A stretch of DNA of 14,523 nucleotides from JAYQUR01 sp038133505 (GCA_038133505.1 JAYPTI010000083.1:1-14523); one strand, 5' to 3'. Counted from the first letter of the stretch, positions 7,377-14,245 are shown. Numbers and translations: made by a program. The notes: generated by a model not told the origin, from the letters alone.

Positions 7377-8246
7377 ATGCCCAAGGTCCTGACCGAAGCC
7401 CAGATCGAGGGCTACCGCCAATACGGATACATGGCGCCGTTCGACGGGGTAGACCCGGCAGAGGCGGCGGCGANNNNNNNNNNCTTCCAAAGAGTTGCCC
7501 GGACCGAATGGGGGATCGATCAGTATCGCATCGAGGCGTTCGAAAGCGCCGAGGGCATGCCCGCCTCCGGGCTCGTCGTTAAAGGCCATCTCGGGTTCCG
7601 CCGGGCTTACGAGTTCTCCTGCAACCCCAGGATCCTCGATGTCGTCGAGGATCTGATCGGGCCCAATATCCGTGTCCTGTCGTCGCGGTTCTGGATAAAG
7701 CCCGGCCGCGACGGCTCCTACGTCTCCTGGCACCAGGATTCGGCTTATTTCGGCCTCGAGCCCAACGATCTGGTCACGGTATGGCTGGCGCTGACCGACA
7801 GCACGCCGGAGAACGGCTGCGTCCGCGTCATCCCGGGCTCGCACCGCGGCAAGGCGCACAGCCACGTCGAGACGTTCGACGAGAAGAACCTGCTGGCGCG
7901 CGGCCAGACCATCGCCGAGATCGACGACAGCGCTGCGGCCGACCTCGTGCTCAGGGCCGGACAGTTCTCGTGCCATCACGAGCGCATCGTGCACGGCTCC
8001 GCCGCCAACGACACCGACGCGATGCGGATCGGCCTCGCGTTCTTCTATTTTCCCACATACGTGAAATCGACGATCGGCCGGCGGCCGGCCGGCCTCGTGC
8101 GCGGCGTCGACGAATACGGCTACTGGGACGACGATCCGGTGCCCACGAAGGACCGCGACCCGGTCGCGATGGCGCATATCCGCGCGGCGAGCGAGCGCTA
8201 TACCGATCCGCAATACGCGCAGGAAGCCGCCCGCGCCGGCGAGTGA
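7377..8246 (+). CDS. Phytanoyl-CoA dioxygenase (PhyH) family Fe(II)/2-oxoglutarate oxygenase, contains an assembly gap
   Basis: The 289-codon frame, in a double-stranded beta-helix family of non-heme iron hydroxylases, carries the facial triad H119-x-D121 in 'SWHQDSAYF' and H206 in 'IVHGSAAN', with R217 ('MRIGLAF') placed to bind 2-oxoglutarate. 'DSTPENGCVRVIPGSHRG' (about 141-158) is also characteristic. The ATG at 7377 follows GAGGAG at 7362-7367. Such proteins hydroxylate diverse small molecules or acyl-CoAs, so the substrate here is unknown; the 25-base spacing after benzoate-CoA ligase suggests shared transcription. Ten N fall after residue 32. The 13 residues after the gap (7485-7523) have no counterpart in the family, where 'AEAAA' normally runs directly into a 'YRxxxEAFE' helix, so this stretch may be a contig-end artefact. 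The rest is intact. Confidence 0.85.
   Translation: MPKVLTEAQIEGYRQYGYMAPFDGVDPAEAAAXXXXFQRVARTEWGIDQYRIEAFESAEGMPASGLVVKGHLGFRRAYEFSCNPRILDVVEDLIGPNIRVLSSRFWIKPGRDGSYVSWHQDSAYFGLEPNDLVTVWLALTDSTPENGCVRVIPGSHRGKAHSHVETFDEKNLLARGQTIAEIDDSAAADLVLRAGQFSCHHERIVHGSAANDTDAMRIGLAFFYFPTYVKSTIGRRPAGLVRGVDEYGYWDDDPVPTKDRDPVAMAHIRAASERYTDPQYAQEAARAGE
7474..7483. other. Assembly gap of 10 N inside the PhyH-family gene
   Basis: Exactly ten N, the same placeholder length as the other gap. The roughly 40 bases that follow encode residues that do not fit the family, and their start (7484-7497) is less GC-rich than the surroundings. This suggests poor or misjoined sequence at a contig end. Confidence 0.9.
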
Positions 8247-8252
8247 GGGAGA

Positions 8253-8270
8253 GCGGGACGGACTGCCCGC
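8253..8270. terminator. Short hairpin between convergent PhyH-family and SMP-30 genes
   Basis: GCGGG (8253-8257) can pair with CCCGC (8266-8270) around an 8-base loop in the 25-base space between two convergent genes (stops at 8246 and 8272). The stem is short and there is no T-run. Position is the main support. Confidence 0.3.
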
Positions 8271-8271
8271 C

Positions 8272-9276
8272 CTACCAGTGCGATAACGGCGCGCCGGCGA
8301 CCGGAGAGCGGAACACGGCGAGGCTGTCGCCCGCCAGGGATCCCAGATAGACGGTTTTCAGATCGGATCCGCCGAAACTTACGCTCGCGATGTTGCGCAG
8401 CACCTTGCCGCTCGGCTTGTAGAAGATCTGGCGGTCGACATTGCCCGCGGCGAGCGCCGCCTCGACCGTGTCGAGATGGGCCGGGTCGGCATCCTCCAGC
8501 AGCGTATGCACCTCGCCGTCGGGCGAGATGCGCAGCAGCCGGTTGCTGATCACGCTCGCGACCCAGAGCCATCCTTCCTCGTCGAAGGCAATGCCGTCGG
8601 CGAACGTGCCGTGGCCGAAGGTCGCGAAGGTTTCACGGTCCGACAGCCCGCCGTCGGGCGCGGCGCGGTACCGGCTGATGCGCCGGCCGAACGTTTCGGC
8701 GACGTAGAAATATTCTCCCGCGGCGTCGAACCGCGCCTCGTTGGCGAAGGTGATGCCGTCCGCCGCGATCCGCGCGCCGGCCGCATCCTCGACGCAGACG
8801 AACCCGTCAGCGCGTTCCGGCGCGCCCAGGCCGCTCATCGCGTCCGGCACGTGGTCCGAGCGCGTCGTCACCGTGACCCAGAGCCGCCCCGCCGTGTCGT
8901 GAAACACGAAGTTCGCCTTGGACAGCGGCTCGCCGTCGACTTCCATCAGATAGGGAGAGAGCGTTCCGTCCGGCGCGAGATGCCAGACGCCGCCGCCCCC
9001 GCCGCCCATGTTGGCGACGAGAAAGCCGTCCGACGCGTCGCGCGCGTTGCGGAAGGCGATGCCGTTCGGAATCCAGGGTTCGCCGTCCATCGTCGCGGTA
9101 TCGCCGATGATCGTCTGCGTGCCGTCGGGCGCGATGTGGACCACGCCGGCGCCCATGTGCGCGACGTAGAGATCGCCCGCCCGGGTGCACAGGACGCACT
9201 CCGGGCGCTTCAGCCCCTTACCGACGCTCTCGATTTCTGCGAGATCGATTTGAACGCCGCTATCTCCTTGCGTCAT
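8272..9276 (-). CDS. SMP-30/gluconolactonase/LRE-like beta-propeller hydrolase
   Basis: The 334-residue product is a six-bladed beta-propeller of the SMP-30/gluconolactonase family, metal-dependent lactonases or esterases. Candidate divalent-metal ligands sit where the family places them: E26 in 'LKRPECVL', N179 in 'DGITFANEARFD' and D228 in 'FADGIAFDEEGWLWVA'. Repeated blade motifs such as 'APDGT', 'SPDGE' and 'DTAGRLWV' are visible. A glycine run at 91-96 is a loop peculiarity. No signal peptide is seen, so a cytoplasmic enzyme is likely. Its ATG (9276-9274) overlaps the stop of the upstream cupin gene in an ATGA, implying translational coupling. The substrate is unknown: a sugar lactone or a ring-cleavage lactone are both possible. 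I recall a lactone-hydrolase-like gene in the Azoarcus box cluster, but that does not prove a link here. Confidence 0.85.
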   Translation of the reverse strand: MTQGDSGVQIDLAEIESVGKGLKRPECVLCTRAGDLYVAHMGAGVVHIAPDGTQTIIGDTATMDGEPWIPNGIAFRNARDASDGFLVANMGGGGGGVWHLAPDGTLSPYLMEVDGEPLSKANFVFHDTAGRLWVTVTTRSDHVPDAMSGLGAPERADGFVCVEDAAGARIAADGITFANEARFDAAGEYFYVAETFGRRISRYRAAPDGGLSDRETFATFGHGTFADGIAFDEEGWLWVASVISNRLLRISPDGEVHTLLEDADPAHLDTVEAALAAGNVDRQIFYKPSGKVLRNIASVSFGGSDLKTVYLGSLAGDSLAVFRSPVAGAPLSHW

Positions 9277-9854
9277 CCGCGGGACTTGGATTCGTCGTCG
9301 ATGGCGGTCGCGGCGCGGCCGATCTTCACCGAGTTGTCCTTGAGGTTGTAGATCGCCTGCGCCTGCTGATCGAGGTCGGTGCCGGTGACGCGCAGGAACC
9401 GCGCGCCGTCCGGGAAATCGATCGTGTGGATGTCGCCCGGATGGAAGATGCCGACGTCGCCTTCGTTCAGACGGTATTCCTCGCGCGGCTCCAGCTTGAT
9501 GTTGCTGTTGTCGGAGCCGTCGTCGAGCCGGTTCCAGACGATCATGTCGGTGTGGCCGGCCGTCTGGCCGTAGATCGCCCAGGACTCGCCGTGATCGTGC
9601 GGCGGCGACTTGGATCCGTTGGTGAAGCAGTGGGCGAGCACGTGAAATTCGGTCTCCGGGTCGTGATAGAGCGTGGTCGTGCCGAACGGCTTCTCCGGAC
9701 CGAAATGCTCGGCGACGAAAGCCTCGTTCCTGATGAGCTCGGCCATGCGGTCGCGGATCGTCTCGCGTCCGCCGTCACCCGGATCGTTCTGGATCGCTTC
9801 GCGGCAGTCCTTACAGAATTCTTCGAGGTCGTAATTTTCCGTTACCGTCGCCAT
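9273..9854 (-). CDS. Cupin-fold, cysteine-dioxygenase-like protein
   Basis: The 193-residue protein belongs to the cupin superfamily and most resembles thiol dioxygenases of the cysteine dioxygenase type. Three predicted iron ligands are visible: H86 and H88 in 'SPPHDHGESWAIYG', and H143 in the second cupin motif 'FHPGDIHTIDF'. Glutamate 90 follows the first two. Such enzymes oxidise a small thiol (cysteine, 3-mercaptopropionate or similar) to a sulfinate with O2, but other small cupins share these motifs, so the substrate is not fixed. GGGAGGG ends about 8 bases upstream of the ATG at 9854, a strong ribosome site. It is the first gene of a pair with the SMP-30-like gene, joined by ATGA. Alternative: a heme-free oxygenase or isomerase acting on the same compound as its partner. 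Confidence 0.75.
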   Translation of the reverse strand: MATVTENYDLEEFCKDCREAIQNDPGDGGRETIRDRMAELIRNEAFVAEHFGPEKPFGTTTLYHDPETEFHVLAHCFTNGSKSPPHDHGESWAIYGQTAGHTDMIVWNRLDDGSDNSNIKLEPREEYRLNEGDVGIFHPGDIHTIDFPDGARFLRVTGTDLDQQAQAIYNLKDNSVKIGRAATAIDDESKSRG

Positions 9855-9914
9855 CGCTTTTCCCTCCCACGGTCAATCGCATGCCGAATCTATAGCTACC
9901 CGATTGTGGCCCAG

Positions 9915-9950
9915 CCGCAGTCCAGCGGCAAGCCGGTCGCGGCTCGGCGG
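9915..9950 (-). terminator. GC-rich hairpin region after the endonuclease gene
   Basis: Just beyond the nuclease stop (9953) several short stems can form, for example AGCCG (9931-9935) with CGGCT (9940-9944), inside a larger GCCC/GGGC pairing. There is no T-run. It could end nuclease transcription before the cupin gene, but support is weak. The 98-base gap also holds an AT-rich patch (9888-9897) that might act as a -10 for the cupin gene, without a clear -35. Confidence 0.25.
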
Positions 9951-9952
9951 GC

Positions 9953-10669
9953 TCACCACATTTTCGCGACGCGTTCCTTGAGCCGGTCCATGCGGGGACC
10001 GAGCAGGCCGGACCAGAGATGCAGGCCGGCATATTGCTTCACCTTGCGCGTCGGAGCGAGGTACGCCTCGAGCGGTTCGTCGCACTTCCGGTTCGGGAAG
10101 ATGAACGACCACATCTTGAGCCGGCCCTTGTCGTCTTCCGTGAGGACGGACTTGAAGAAGGCGTGCGGGATCGGAAGGGTGACCTGGTTCGGCGTTTCCG
10201 CGCCGATGGTGTTCACCGCCACGTCGAAATTGAAGATCGGCCCGCAGATCACATAGGTCTCGAAGATCTTTCGGTTTGCGTTCAGCTCGCGGATCGCAGT
10301 TTCGAGATCTCGCCATATTCGCCGGTTCAGGTCGGGATGCTGCGGCGCCATGTTCGACAGGAGGAACGTCTCGCTGTTCTGGACCGCGATCTCGATCTGA
10401 TTGGCGCTGGCGACCAGATGGCCGCGGTCGTACCCCGATCCGGAATAGTCTTCCAGGTCGGCGCGGAACATCGGCGGGATCCGGTAGTCCGGGCGGAAAT
10501 TGTCGATCCGCTCTATGTCGGTCTTGTCCGGGTCGACGATTTCCAGGGCCCACTTCGCTTGCCTGAAATAGTAGGAGTAGCCTACCGAATAGTGGCGGTT
10601 GAGCAGTATCTGGTCGGCCGCGGGAACGCCGTAGCGCATCTCCGGCCGTTCGGTCGTCGCGGAAACCAT
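9953..10669 (-). CDS. DNA/RNA non-specific endonuclease (NucA/EndoG family)
   Basis: The 238-residue protein has the beta-beta-alpha-metal signature of this nuclease family: 'YDRGHLVASANQ' with DRGH at 81-84 (H84 the general base), then 'SNMAPQHPDLNRRIWRDLE' with N115 the expected Mg-ligand asparagine and E123 nearby. 'VICGPIF' (about 140-146) and the later 'LPIPHAFFKSVL' strand also fit. Such enzymes cut single- and double-stranded DNA and RNA with little specificity and are usually exported or compartmentalised. Here the N-terminus MVSATTERPEMRYG carries no hydrophobic signal segment, and no membrane helix or inhibitor gene is visible. AGGAGG lies 4 bases before the ATG, an excellent ribosome site. 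It could be exported by a leaderless route, held inactive, or act in defence; the sequence does not decide. Confidence 0.88.
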   Translation of the reverse strand: MVSATTERPEMRYGVPAADQILLNRHYSVGYSYYFRQAKWALEIVDPDKTDIERIDNFRPDYRIPPMFRADLEDYSGSGYDRGHLVASANQIEIAVQNSETFLLSNMAPQHPDLNRRIWRDLETAIRELNANRKIFETYVICGPIFNFDVAVNTIGAETPNQVTLPIPHAFFKSVLTEDDKGRLKMWSFIFPNRKCDEPLEAYLAPTRKVKQYAGLHLWSGLLGPRMDRLKERVAKMW

Positions 10670-10696
10670 GGAAGCCTCCTGTTCGCCGTACAGGGG

Positions 10697-10724
10697 ATAC
10701 TAGTATGTGTTCGGCGCCGTTCAA
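10697..10724 (-). promoter_or_regulatory. Candidate promoter of the endonuclease with a perfect palindrome at the -10
   Basis: On the minus strand TTGAAC (10719-10724) and TAGTAT (10697-10702) are 16 bases apart. The -10 lies inside the perfect 10-bp palindrome ATACTAGTAT (10697-10706), which could be an operator. The predicted leader is about 20-25 bases and includes the AGGAGG ribosome site. Confidence 0.4.
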
Positions 10725-10763
10725 TCTTAAGTCGAACGTCCCGTCCTCGGCCCGGACGGTGTT

Positions 10764-10793
10764 TTTCCAGACGGCGCCCGCGGCTGTTATTAT
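10764..10793 (+). promoter_or_regulatory. Candidate promoter of the amidase-queF unit
   Basis: TTTCCA (10764-10769) and TATTAT (10788-10793) are separated by 18 bases, with 4 and 5 matches to the sigma70 hexamers. Transcription would start near 10800, about 30 bases before the amidase ATG at 10831. This also argues against the longer in-frame start at 10705. Confidence 0.4.
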
Positions 10794-10830
10794 TCTGCCG
10801 GGCGGCGAACAATCGGGCGGAAGAAAAGTC

Positions 10831-12129
10831 ATGGCAAATCTCCGGGCAATCCAACCGGCGGAGCTGAACCTGTTGTCGGCGGCGGAGGCTGCGGCGCGCA
10901 TCGCCGCGGGCGACATCACATCCGAGGAGCTGGTTGCCGATTGCCTGGCGCGCATCGAGGCGCGCGACGGCGCGCTGCATGCCTGGGCGTTCGTCGATCC
11001 GGACCTCGCGCTGGCGCAGGCGCGCGCGTGCGACGCCGCCGATGCGCCCCTGGGGCCGCTGCATGGCGTGCCGGTCGGCATCAAGGATGTGCTCGACACG
11101 AAGGACATGCCGACCGAATACGGCAGCGAGATCTATCGCGGCTACCGGCCCGCCGCCGATTCCGCCTGCGTCGCGGCGCTGCGCCGGTCGGGCGCGGTGC
11201 TGCTCGGCAAGACGACGACGACCCAGTTTGCGAGCCCCATCCCGGTCGGCGTCCGCAATCCGCACGACACCGACCGGACGCCCGGCGTGTCGTCGAGCGG
11301 CTCGGCCGCCGCGGTCGCCGATTTCATGGTGCCGCTCGCCAACGGCACGCAGACGGGCGGCTCGGTGATCCTGCCGGCGGCGTTCTGCGGCGTCGTCGGC
11401 TACAAGGCCTCGCTCGACGAGCTCGACAGGGGCGGCATCGCCGGGCTGAAGCTGTCCCTGGATACGCTCGGCCTGTTCGCGCGCGCGGTCGAGGATATCG
11501 CGCTGGTCTACACGGCGGTCACGGGCGATCCGGTGCGTGCGTCGGGCCGGCCGCGGATCGGGTTGTGCCGGACGCCCATGTGGGACGAGGCCGAGCCGTG
11601 CGCGCAGCAAGCGCTCGAGCGGGCGGGGGCCGCGCTCTCCGAAGCGGGCTATGACGTCGACGATATCGATCTGCCGCCGCCGCTCCACGGCATCGAGGGG
11701 CCGTTCCGGGTGATTTCCAACTACGAGGGCAAGCGCGCCCTCGCGTCGGAGTTCCGGGACAACATGGATCAGATGAACGACTGGATGCGCGAGACCGGCG
11801 AGTCGAACTGGTCGCACGACGACTATGCGAAGGCGCTCGCCGCCGCGGAGGACGCGCGGGGCGCGATGAGCGCGCTCTACGACGACTATCCCGTCCTGCT
11901 GACGCCGTCGACGGCGGGCGAGGCGCCGGCCGACCTCGTGAGCCCCACCATGTCTTCCTTCAACCGGATGTGGACATTGATGCACGGCCCGACGATAACG
12001 CTGCCGGTGGCGACCGGCCCCGCGGGCATGCCCGTCGGTGTCCAGCTCGCGGCCCGGCCCGGCGACGACGCGGCACTGATCGCGCGGGCGGCCGGCATAT
12101 TCGAGATTTTGGCGGAAACGATGGCATGA
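10831..12129 (+). CDS. Amidase signature family hydrolase
   Basis: The 432-residue protein carries the Ser-cisSer-Lys triad of the amidase signature family: K85 in 'VPVGIKDVLDT', cis-serine S154/S155 in 'PGVSSSGSAAAVA', and nucleophile S178 in 'GTQTGGSVILPA'. 'GVVGYKASLD' and 'LSLDTLGLFARAVEDIAL' complete the core. Members hydrolyse carboxamides to acid and ammonia. It is not convincingly GatA: the nucleophile loop reads TQTGGSVIL where GatA-like proteins read SDTGGSIR, and no gatB or gatC lies nearby. The ATG at 10831 follows a GGAAG-type site and gives an N-terminus typical of the family; an upstream ATG at 10705 would add 42 unlike residues. The stop overlaps the queF start as ATGA, so the two are translationally coupled. 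The substrate is unknown. Confidence 0.88.
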   Translation: MANLRAIQPAELNLLSAAEAAARIAAGDITSEELVADCLARIEARDGALHAWAFVDPDLALAQARACDAADAPLGPLHGVPVGIKDVLDTKDMPTEYGSEIYRGYRPAADSACVAALRRSGAVLLGKTTTTQFASPIPVGVRNPHDTDRTPGVSSSGSAAAVADFMVPLANGTQTGGSVILPAAFCGVVGYKASLDELDRGGIAGLKLSLDTLGLFARAVEDIALVYTAVTGDPVRASGRPRIGLCRTPMWDEAEPCAQQALERAGAALSEAGYDVDDIDLPPPLHGIEGPFRVISNYEGKRALASEFRDNMDQMNDWMRETGESNWSHDDYAKALAAAEDARGAMSALYDDYPVLLTPSTAGEAPADLVSPTMSSFNRMWTLMHGPTITLPVATGPAGMPVGVQLAARPGDDAALIARAAGIFEILAETMA

Positions 12130-12584
12130 CCGACAAGTATGAGAACCTGACCCAGCTCGGCGCATCGACCGGCATTCCCGCGTCTCCCGACGAGGCGGTG
12201 CTGGAGCGCGTGCCCAACGGCCAGTCGGACGCGAACTACGTCGCGCGTTTCTCGTGCCCCGAGTTCACGTCGATGTGCCCGGTGACCGGCCAGCCCGACT
12301 TCGGCCATCTGGTGATCGACTACGTGCCCGGCGACTGGATCCTCGAATCCAAGTCGCTGAAACTGTACCTGGCGTCGTTCCGCAATCACGGCGCCTTCCA
12401 CGAGGAATGCACGGTCGCGATCGCGCGGCGCATCCAGGAGACGATCGGACCGCGCTGGATCCGCATCGGCGGCTACTGGTTCCCGCGCGGCGGCATTCCG
12501 ATCGACGTGTTCTGGCAGTCCGGCACGCCGCCCGACGACGTCTGGATCCCCGATCAGGGTGTGCCGCCCTATCGCGCAAGATAA
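12126..12584 (+). CDS. queF: QueF, NADPH-dependent preQ0 reductase
   Basis: QueF reduces the nitrile of 7-cyano-7-deazaguanine (preQ0) to the aminomethyl group of preQ1 using NADPH, on the path to queuosine in tRNA. The 152-residue protein is the short, unimodular (Bacillus YkvM) type. Every key residue known from B. subtilis appears at a constant offset of minus four: the thioimide cysteine C51 and acid D58 in 'TSMCPVTGQPDFG', H92 in 'NHGAFHEEC', and the QueF motif 'ESKSLK' at 74-79. Its ATG (12126) overlaps the amidase stop in ATGA. No other queuosine genes (queC, queD, queE, tgt) are in the window. An amidase upstream of a nitrile reductase is curious but not proof of a shared substrate. 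Confidence 0.96.
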   Translation: MTDKYENLTQLGASTGIPASPDEAVLERVPNGQSDANYVARFSCPEFTSMCPVTGQPDFGHLVIDYVPGDWILESKSLKLYLASFRNHGAFHEECTVAIARRIQETIGPRWIRIGGYWFPRGGIPIDVFWQSGTPPDDVWIPDQGVPPYRAR

Positions 12585-12627
12585 TTCCGTCCGAATTTGC
12601 TCCGCCGCACCTAAAGAAAGCTCCCAA

Positions 12628-13515
12628 ATGACCTCCAAATCCGCGACGCTGGCCGACAAGATCCGCAATAGCGACGACTTCATCGTCGCGCCCGGCGTTT
12701 TCGACATGATCTCCGCGAAAATCGCCGACCGAATGGGCTTTCATGCGCTCTACATGACCGGTTCCGGCACGGTAGCCTCACATCTTGGCCTACCCGACGC
12801 CGGGATCGCGACCTACACCGACATGGTCTCTCGCGCAGGCCGCATCGCGTTGGGCACGCAGACGCCGCTGATCGCAGACGCTGATACCGGCTACGGTGGG
12901 CCGGTGAACGTCCGCGAGACGGTCCGCGGCTATGAGATCGCCGGCGTGTCCGCGATCCAGATCGAGGACCAGGATTTCCCCAAGAAATGCGGCCACCTGT
13001 CGGGCCACAAGCTGATCCCGGCCGAGGACATGGTGACCAAGATCAAGGTCGCGCTCGACAGCCGGTTTTCCGACGACACGCTGATCATCGCGCGCACCGA
13101 TGCGCGCAAGGCCGTCGGCAGGGACGAGGCGATGCGCCGCGCCGAAATGTACGTGGCGGCGGGCGCCGACATCCTGTTCTACGAGGCGCCGGCCGACGTC
13201 GACGAGATGCGCGAGATCGGCCGCCGGTTCGGCTCCGATGTGCCGCTGCTGTCGAACATGGTCAACGGCGGCGTGACGCCGGTGATGAAGCCCGCGGAAC
13301 TGGCCGAACTCGGCTACCGCATAGCCATTTTCCCGTCGGCGGGCGTGCTCGCCGCCTGCGAGGCGCTGACCGCCGTCTACGGCGCGCTCCTCGAGACGGG
13401 CGATGCGGAGCAGGGCGGCGTCGAGCTGTTCTCGTTCGCCGCCTACAACGACCTGATGGGCTTCGACGACATCGTCGAGTTCGAGGGGCGATACGAGCGC
13501 GGCGGCGAAGCCTGA
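12628..13515 (+). CDS. Isocitrate lyase/PEP mutase family lyase (methylisocitrate or dimethylmalate lyase-like)
   Basis: The 295-residue protein is a TIM-barrel enzyme of the isocitrate lyase/PEP mutase superfamily. Visible are 'YMTGSGTVASHLGLPD' (42-57), the metal site 'IADADTGYGG' (82-91), 'IQIEDQDFPKKCGHLSGHKLIP' begun at 110, and 'IIARTDAR'. The loop KKCGH with cysteine C121 is the hallmark of the C-C bond-cleaving lyases and is absent from PEP mutase and oxaloacetate decarboxylase members, so a lyase acting on a 2-hydroxy-dicarboxylate or tricarboxylate is favoured. It differs from typical PrpB, and no prpC or prpD is nearby. The ATG at 12628, 43 bases after queF, has only a weak AAAGAAAG ribosome site. 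It may be cotranscribed with amidase-queF. The exact substrate is open. Confidence 0.85.
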   Translation: MTSKSATLADKIRNSDDFIVAPGVFDMISAKIADRMGFHALYMTGSGTVASHLGLPDAGIATYTDMVSRAGRIALGTQTPLIADADTGYGGPVNVRETVRGYEIAGVSAIQIEDQDFPKKCGHLSGHKLIPAEDMVTKIKVALDSRFSDDTLIIARTDARKAVGRDEAMRRAEMYVAAGADILFYEAPADVDEMREIGRRFGSDVPLLSNMVNGGVTPVMKPAELAELGYRIAIFPSAGVLAACEALTAVYGALLETGDAEQGGVELFSFAAYNDLMGFDDIVEFEGRYERGGEA

Positions 13516-13594
13516 TCCCGCGGAACCGAGCCTGCAGGGCGGAATCCCGCTGAATTTCGCTGTGTCGATGCGGCTGCCTCGCAATTGCGGATTC

Positions 13595-13623
13595 TTGGCA
13601 CCCGCGGGGCGATAGGGCATAGT
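13595..13623 (+). promoter_or_regulatory. mntR promoter predicting a leaderless transcript
   Basis: TTGGCA (13595-13600, 5 of 6 to consensus) and CATAGT (13618-13623, 4 of 6) are separated by exactly 17 bases. The start of transcription would fall 6-7 bases further, at or within one base of the mntR ATG at 13630, and no Shine-Dalgarno sequence precedes that ATG. Together these suggest a leaderless mRNA. Confidence 0.5.
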
Positions 13624-13629
13624 GATCCC

Positions 13630-14100
13630 ATGGTCGGAAAGCTCAACGTCGATCCCGCGGAAAAACGCCCGCCCGTCGCGCCGGTCCTGCCGGAGCCGGA
13701 CAAGCAGGCCGATCACCACCGGCAGGTGCGCCAGGCGCGCCAGACGGAGGTAATGGAGGATTATGTCGAGCTGATCGCCGACCTGATCGATTCCACCGGC
13801 GAGGCGCGATCGGTCGATATCGCCAAGCGGCTCGGCGTCACGACGCCGACGGTCGCGCGCATGATCGGCCGGCTGAAGGAGGCGGGCTGGATCGAGACCC
13901 AGCCCTACCGCGCCATTTTCCTGACCGACGAGGGCCGGCGGATCGCCGAGGCCTCGCGCCGGCGCCATCAACTGGTGGTGGAGACCCTGACCGCGCTCGG
14001 CGTCAGCGAGGAGACGGCGCGGGCGGACGCCGAGGGCATCGAGCACCATGTCTCGGGCGAGACCCTGGCCGCGTTCGAACGGTTCCTGAAAGGGCGCTGA
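13630..14100 (+). CDS. mntR: MntR, manganese-responsive transcriptional regulator (DtxR/MntR family)
   Basis: The 156-residue protein resembles E. coli MntR (155 residues) nearly end to end: 'MEDYVELIADLIDSTGEARSV' begins the winged helix-turn-helix, 'AKRLGVTTPTVARMIGRL' is the recognition segment, and 'RRRHQLVVETL' and 'DAEGIEHHVS' supply the His and Glu metal ligands. With bound Mn(II) it represses manganese uptake and can activate export genes. Start choice: the ATG at 13630 gives an N-terminal extension of the length seen in E. coli MntR; an in-frame ATG at 13585 lies before the predicted promoter, and one at 13753 has GGAGG too close (2 bases) and would remove conserved 'HHRQVRQARQ' residues. 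No manganese transporter gene is in the window. It lies next to the candidate replication origin. Confidence 0.9.
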   Translation: MVGKLNVDPAEKRPPVAPVLPEPDKQADHHRQVRQARQTEVMEDYVELIADLIDSTGEARSVDIAKRLGVTTPTVARMIGRLKEAGWIETQPYRAIFLTDEGRRIAEASRRRHQLVVETLTALGVSEETARADAEGIEHHVSGETLAAFERFLKGR

Positions 14101-14245
14101 GGCGGAATTCCGGTTTCCGATTCTCTCCGGCGAATCAATTCCGTATCGCGAGTCTATCGGCGGGCGTTTCGGGGGAGCCGGATTCGCGAATTACCCGTTT
14201 TCCCCATAATTCAAAACAGCCGTTTTTCGGGCTTCTCACAGGATG

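Noticed and set aside
5654..7384. Open frame of 576 codons antisense to benzoate-CoA ligase
   Set aside because: It is a mirror of a gene with complete ANL motifs and has no recognisable motif of its own.
485..10706. Shared ATACT/AGTAT half-sites at the boxC promoter and the endonuclease promoter as one regulon
   Set aside because: The shared arms are only 5 bases with different spacing (12 bases versus 0); too short to claim a common regulator.
10582..12165. Open frame of 527 codons antisense to the amidase
   Set aside because: Arginine-rich shadow frame with no motif; the amidase triad and the coupled queF are clear on the plus strand.
12790..14049. Open frame of 419 codons antisense to the lyase and mntR
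   Set aside because: It spans two well-supported plus-strand genes and their promoter region; not plausible as a gene.
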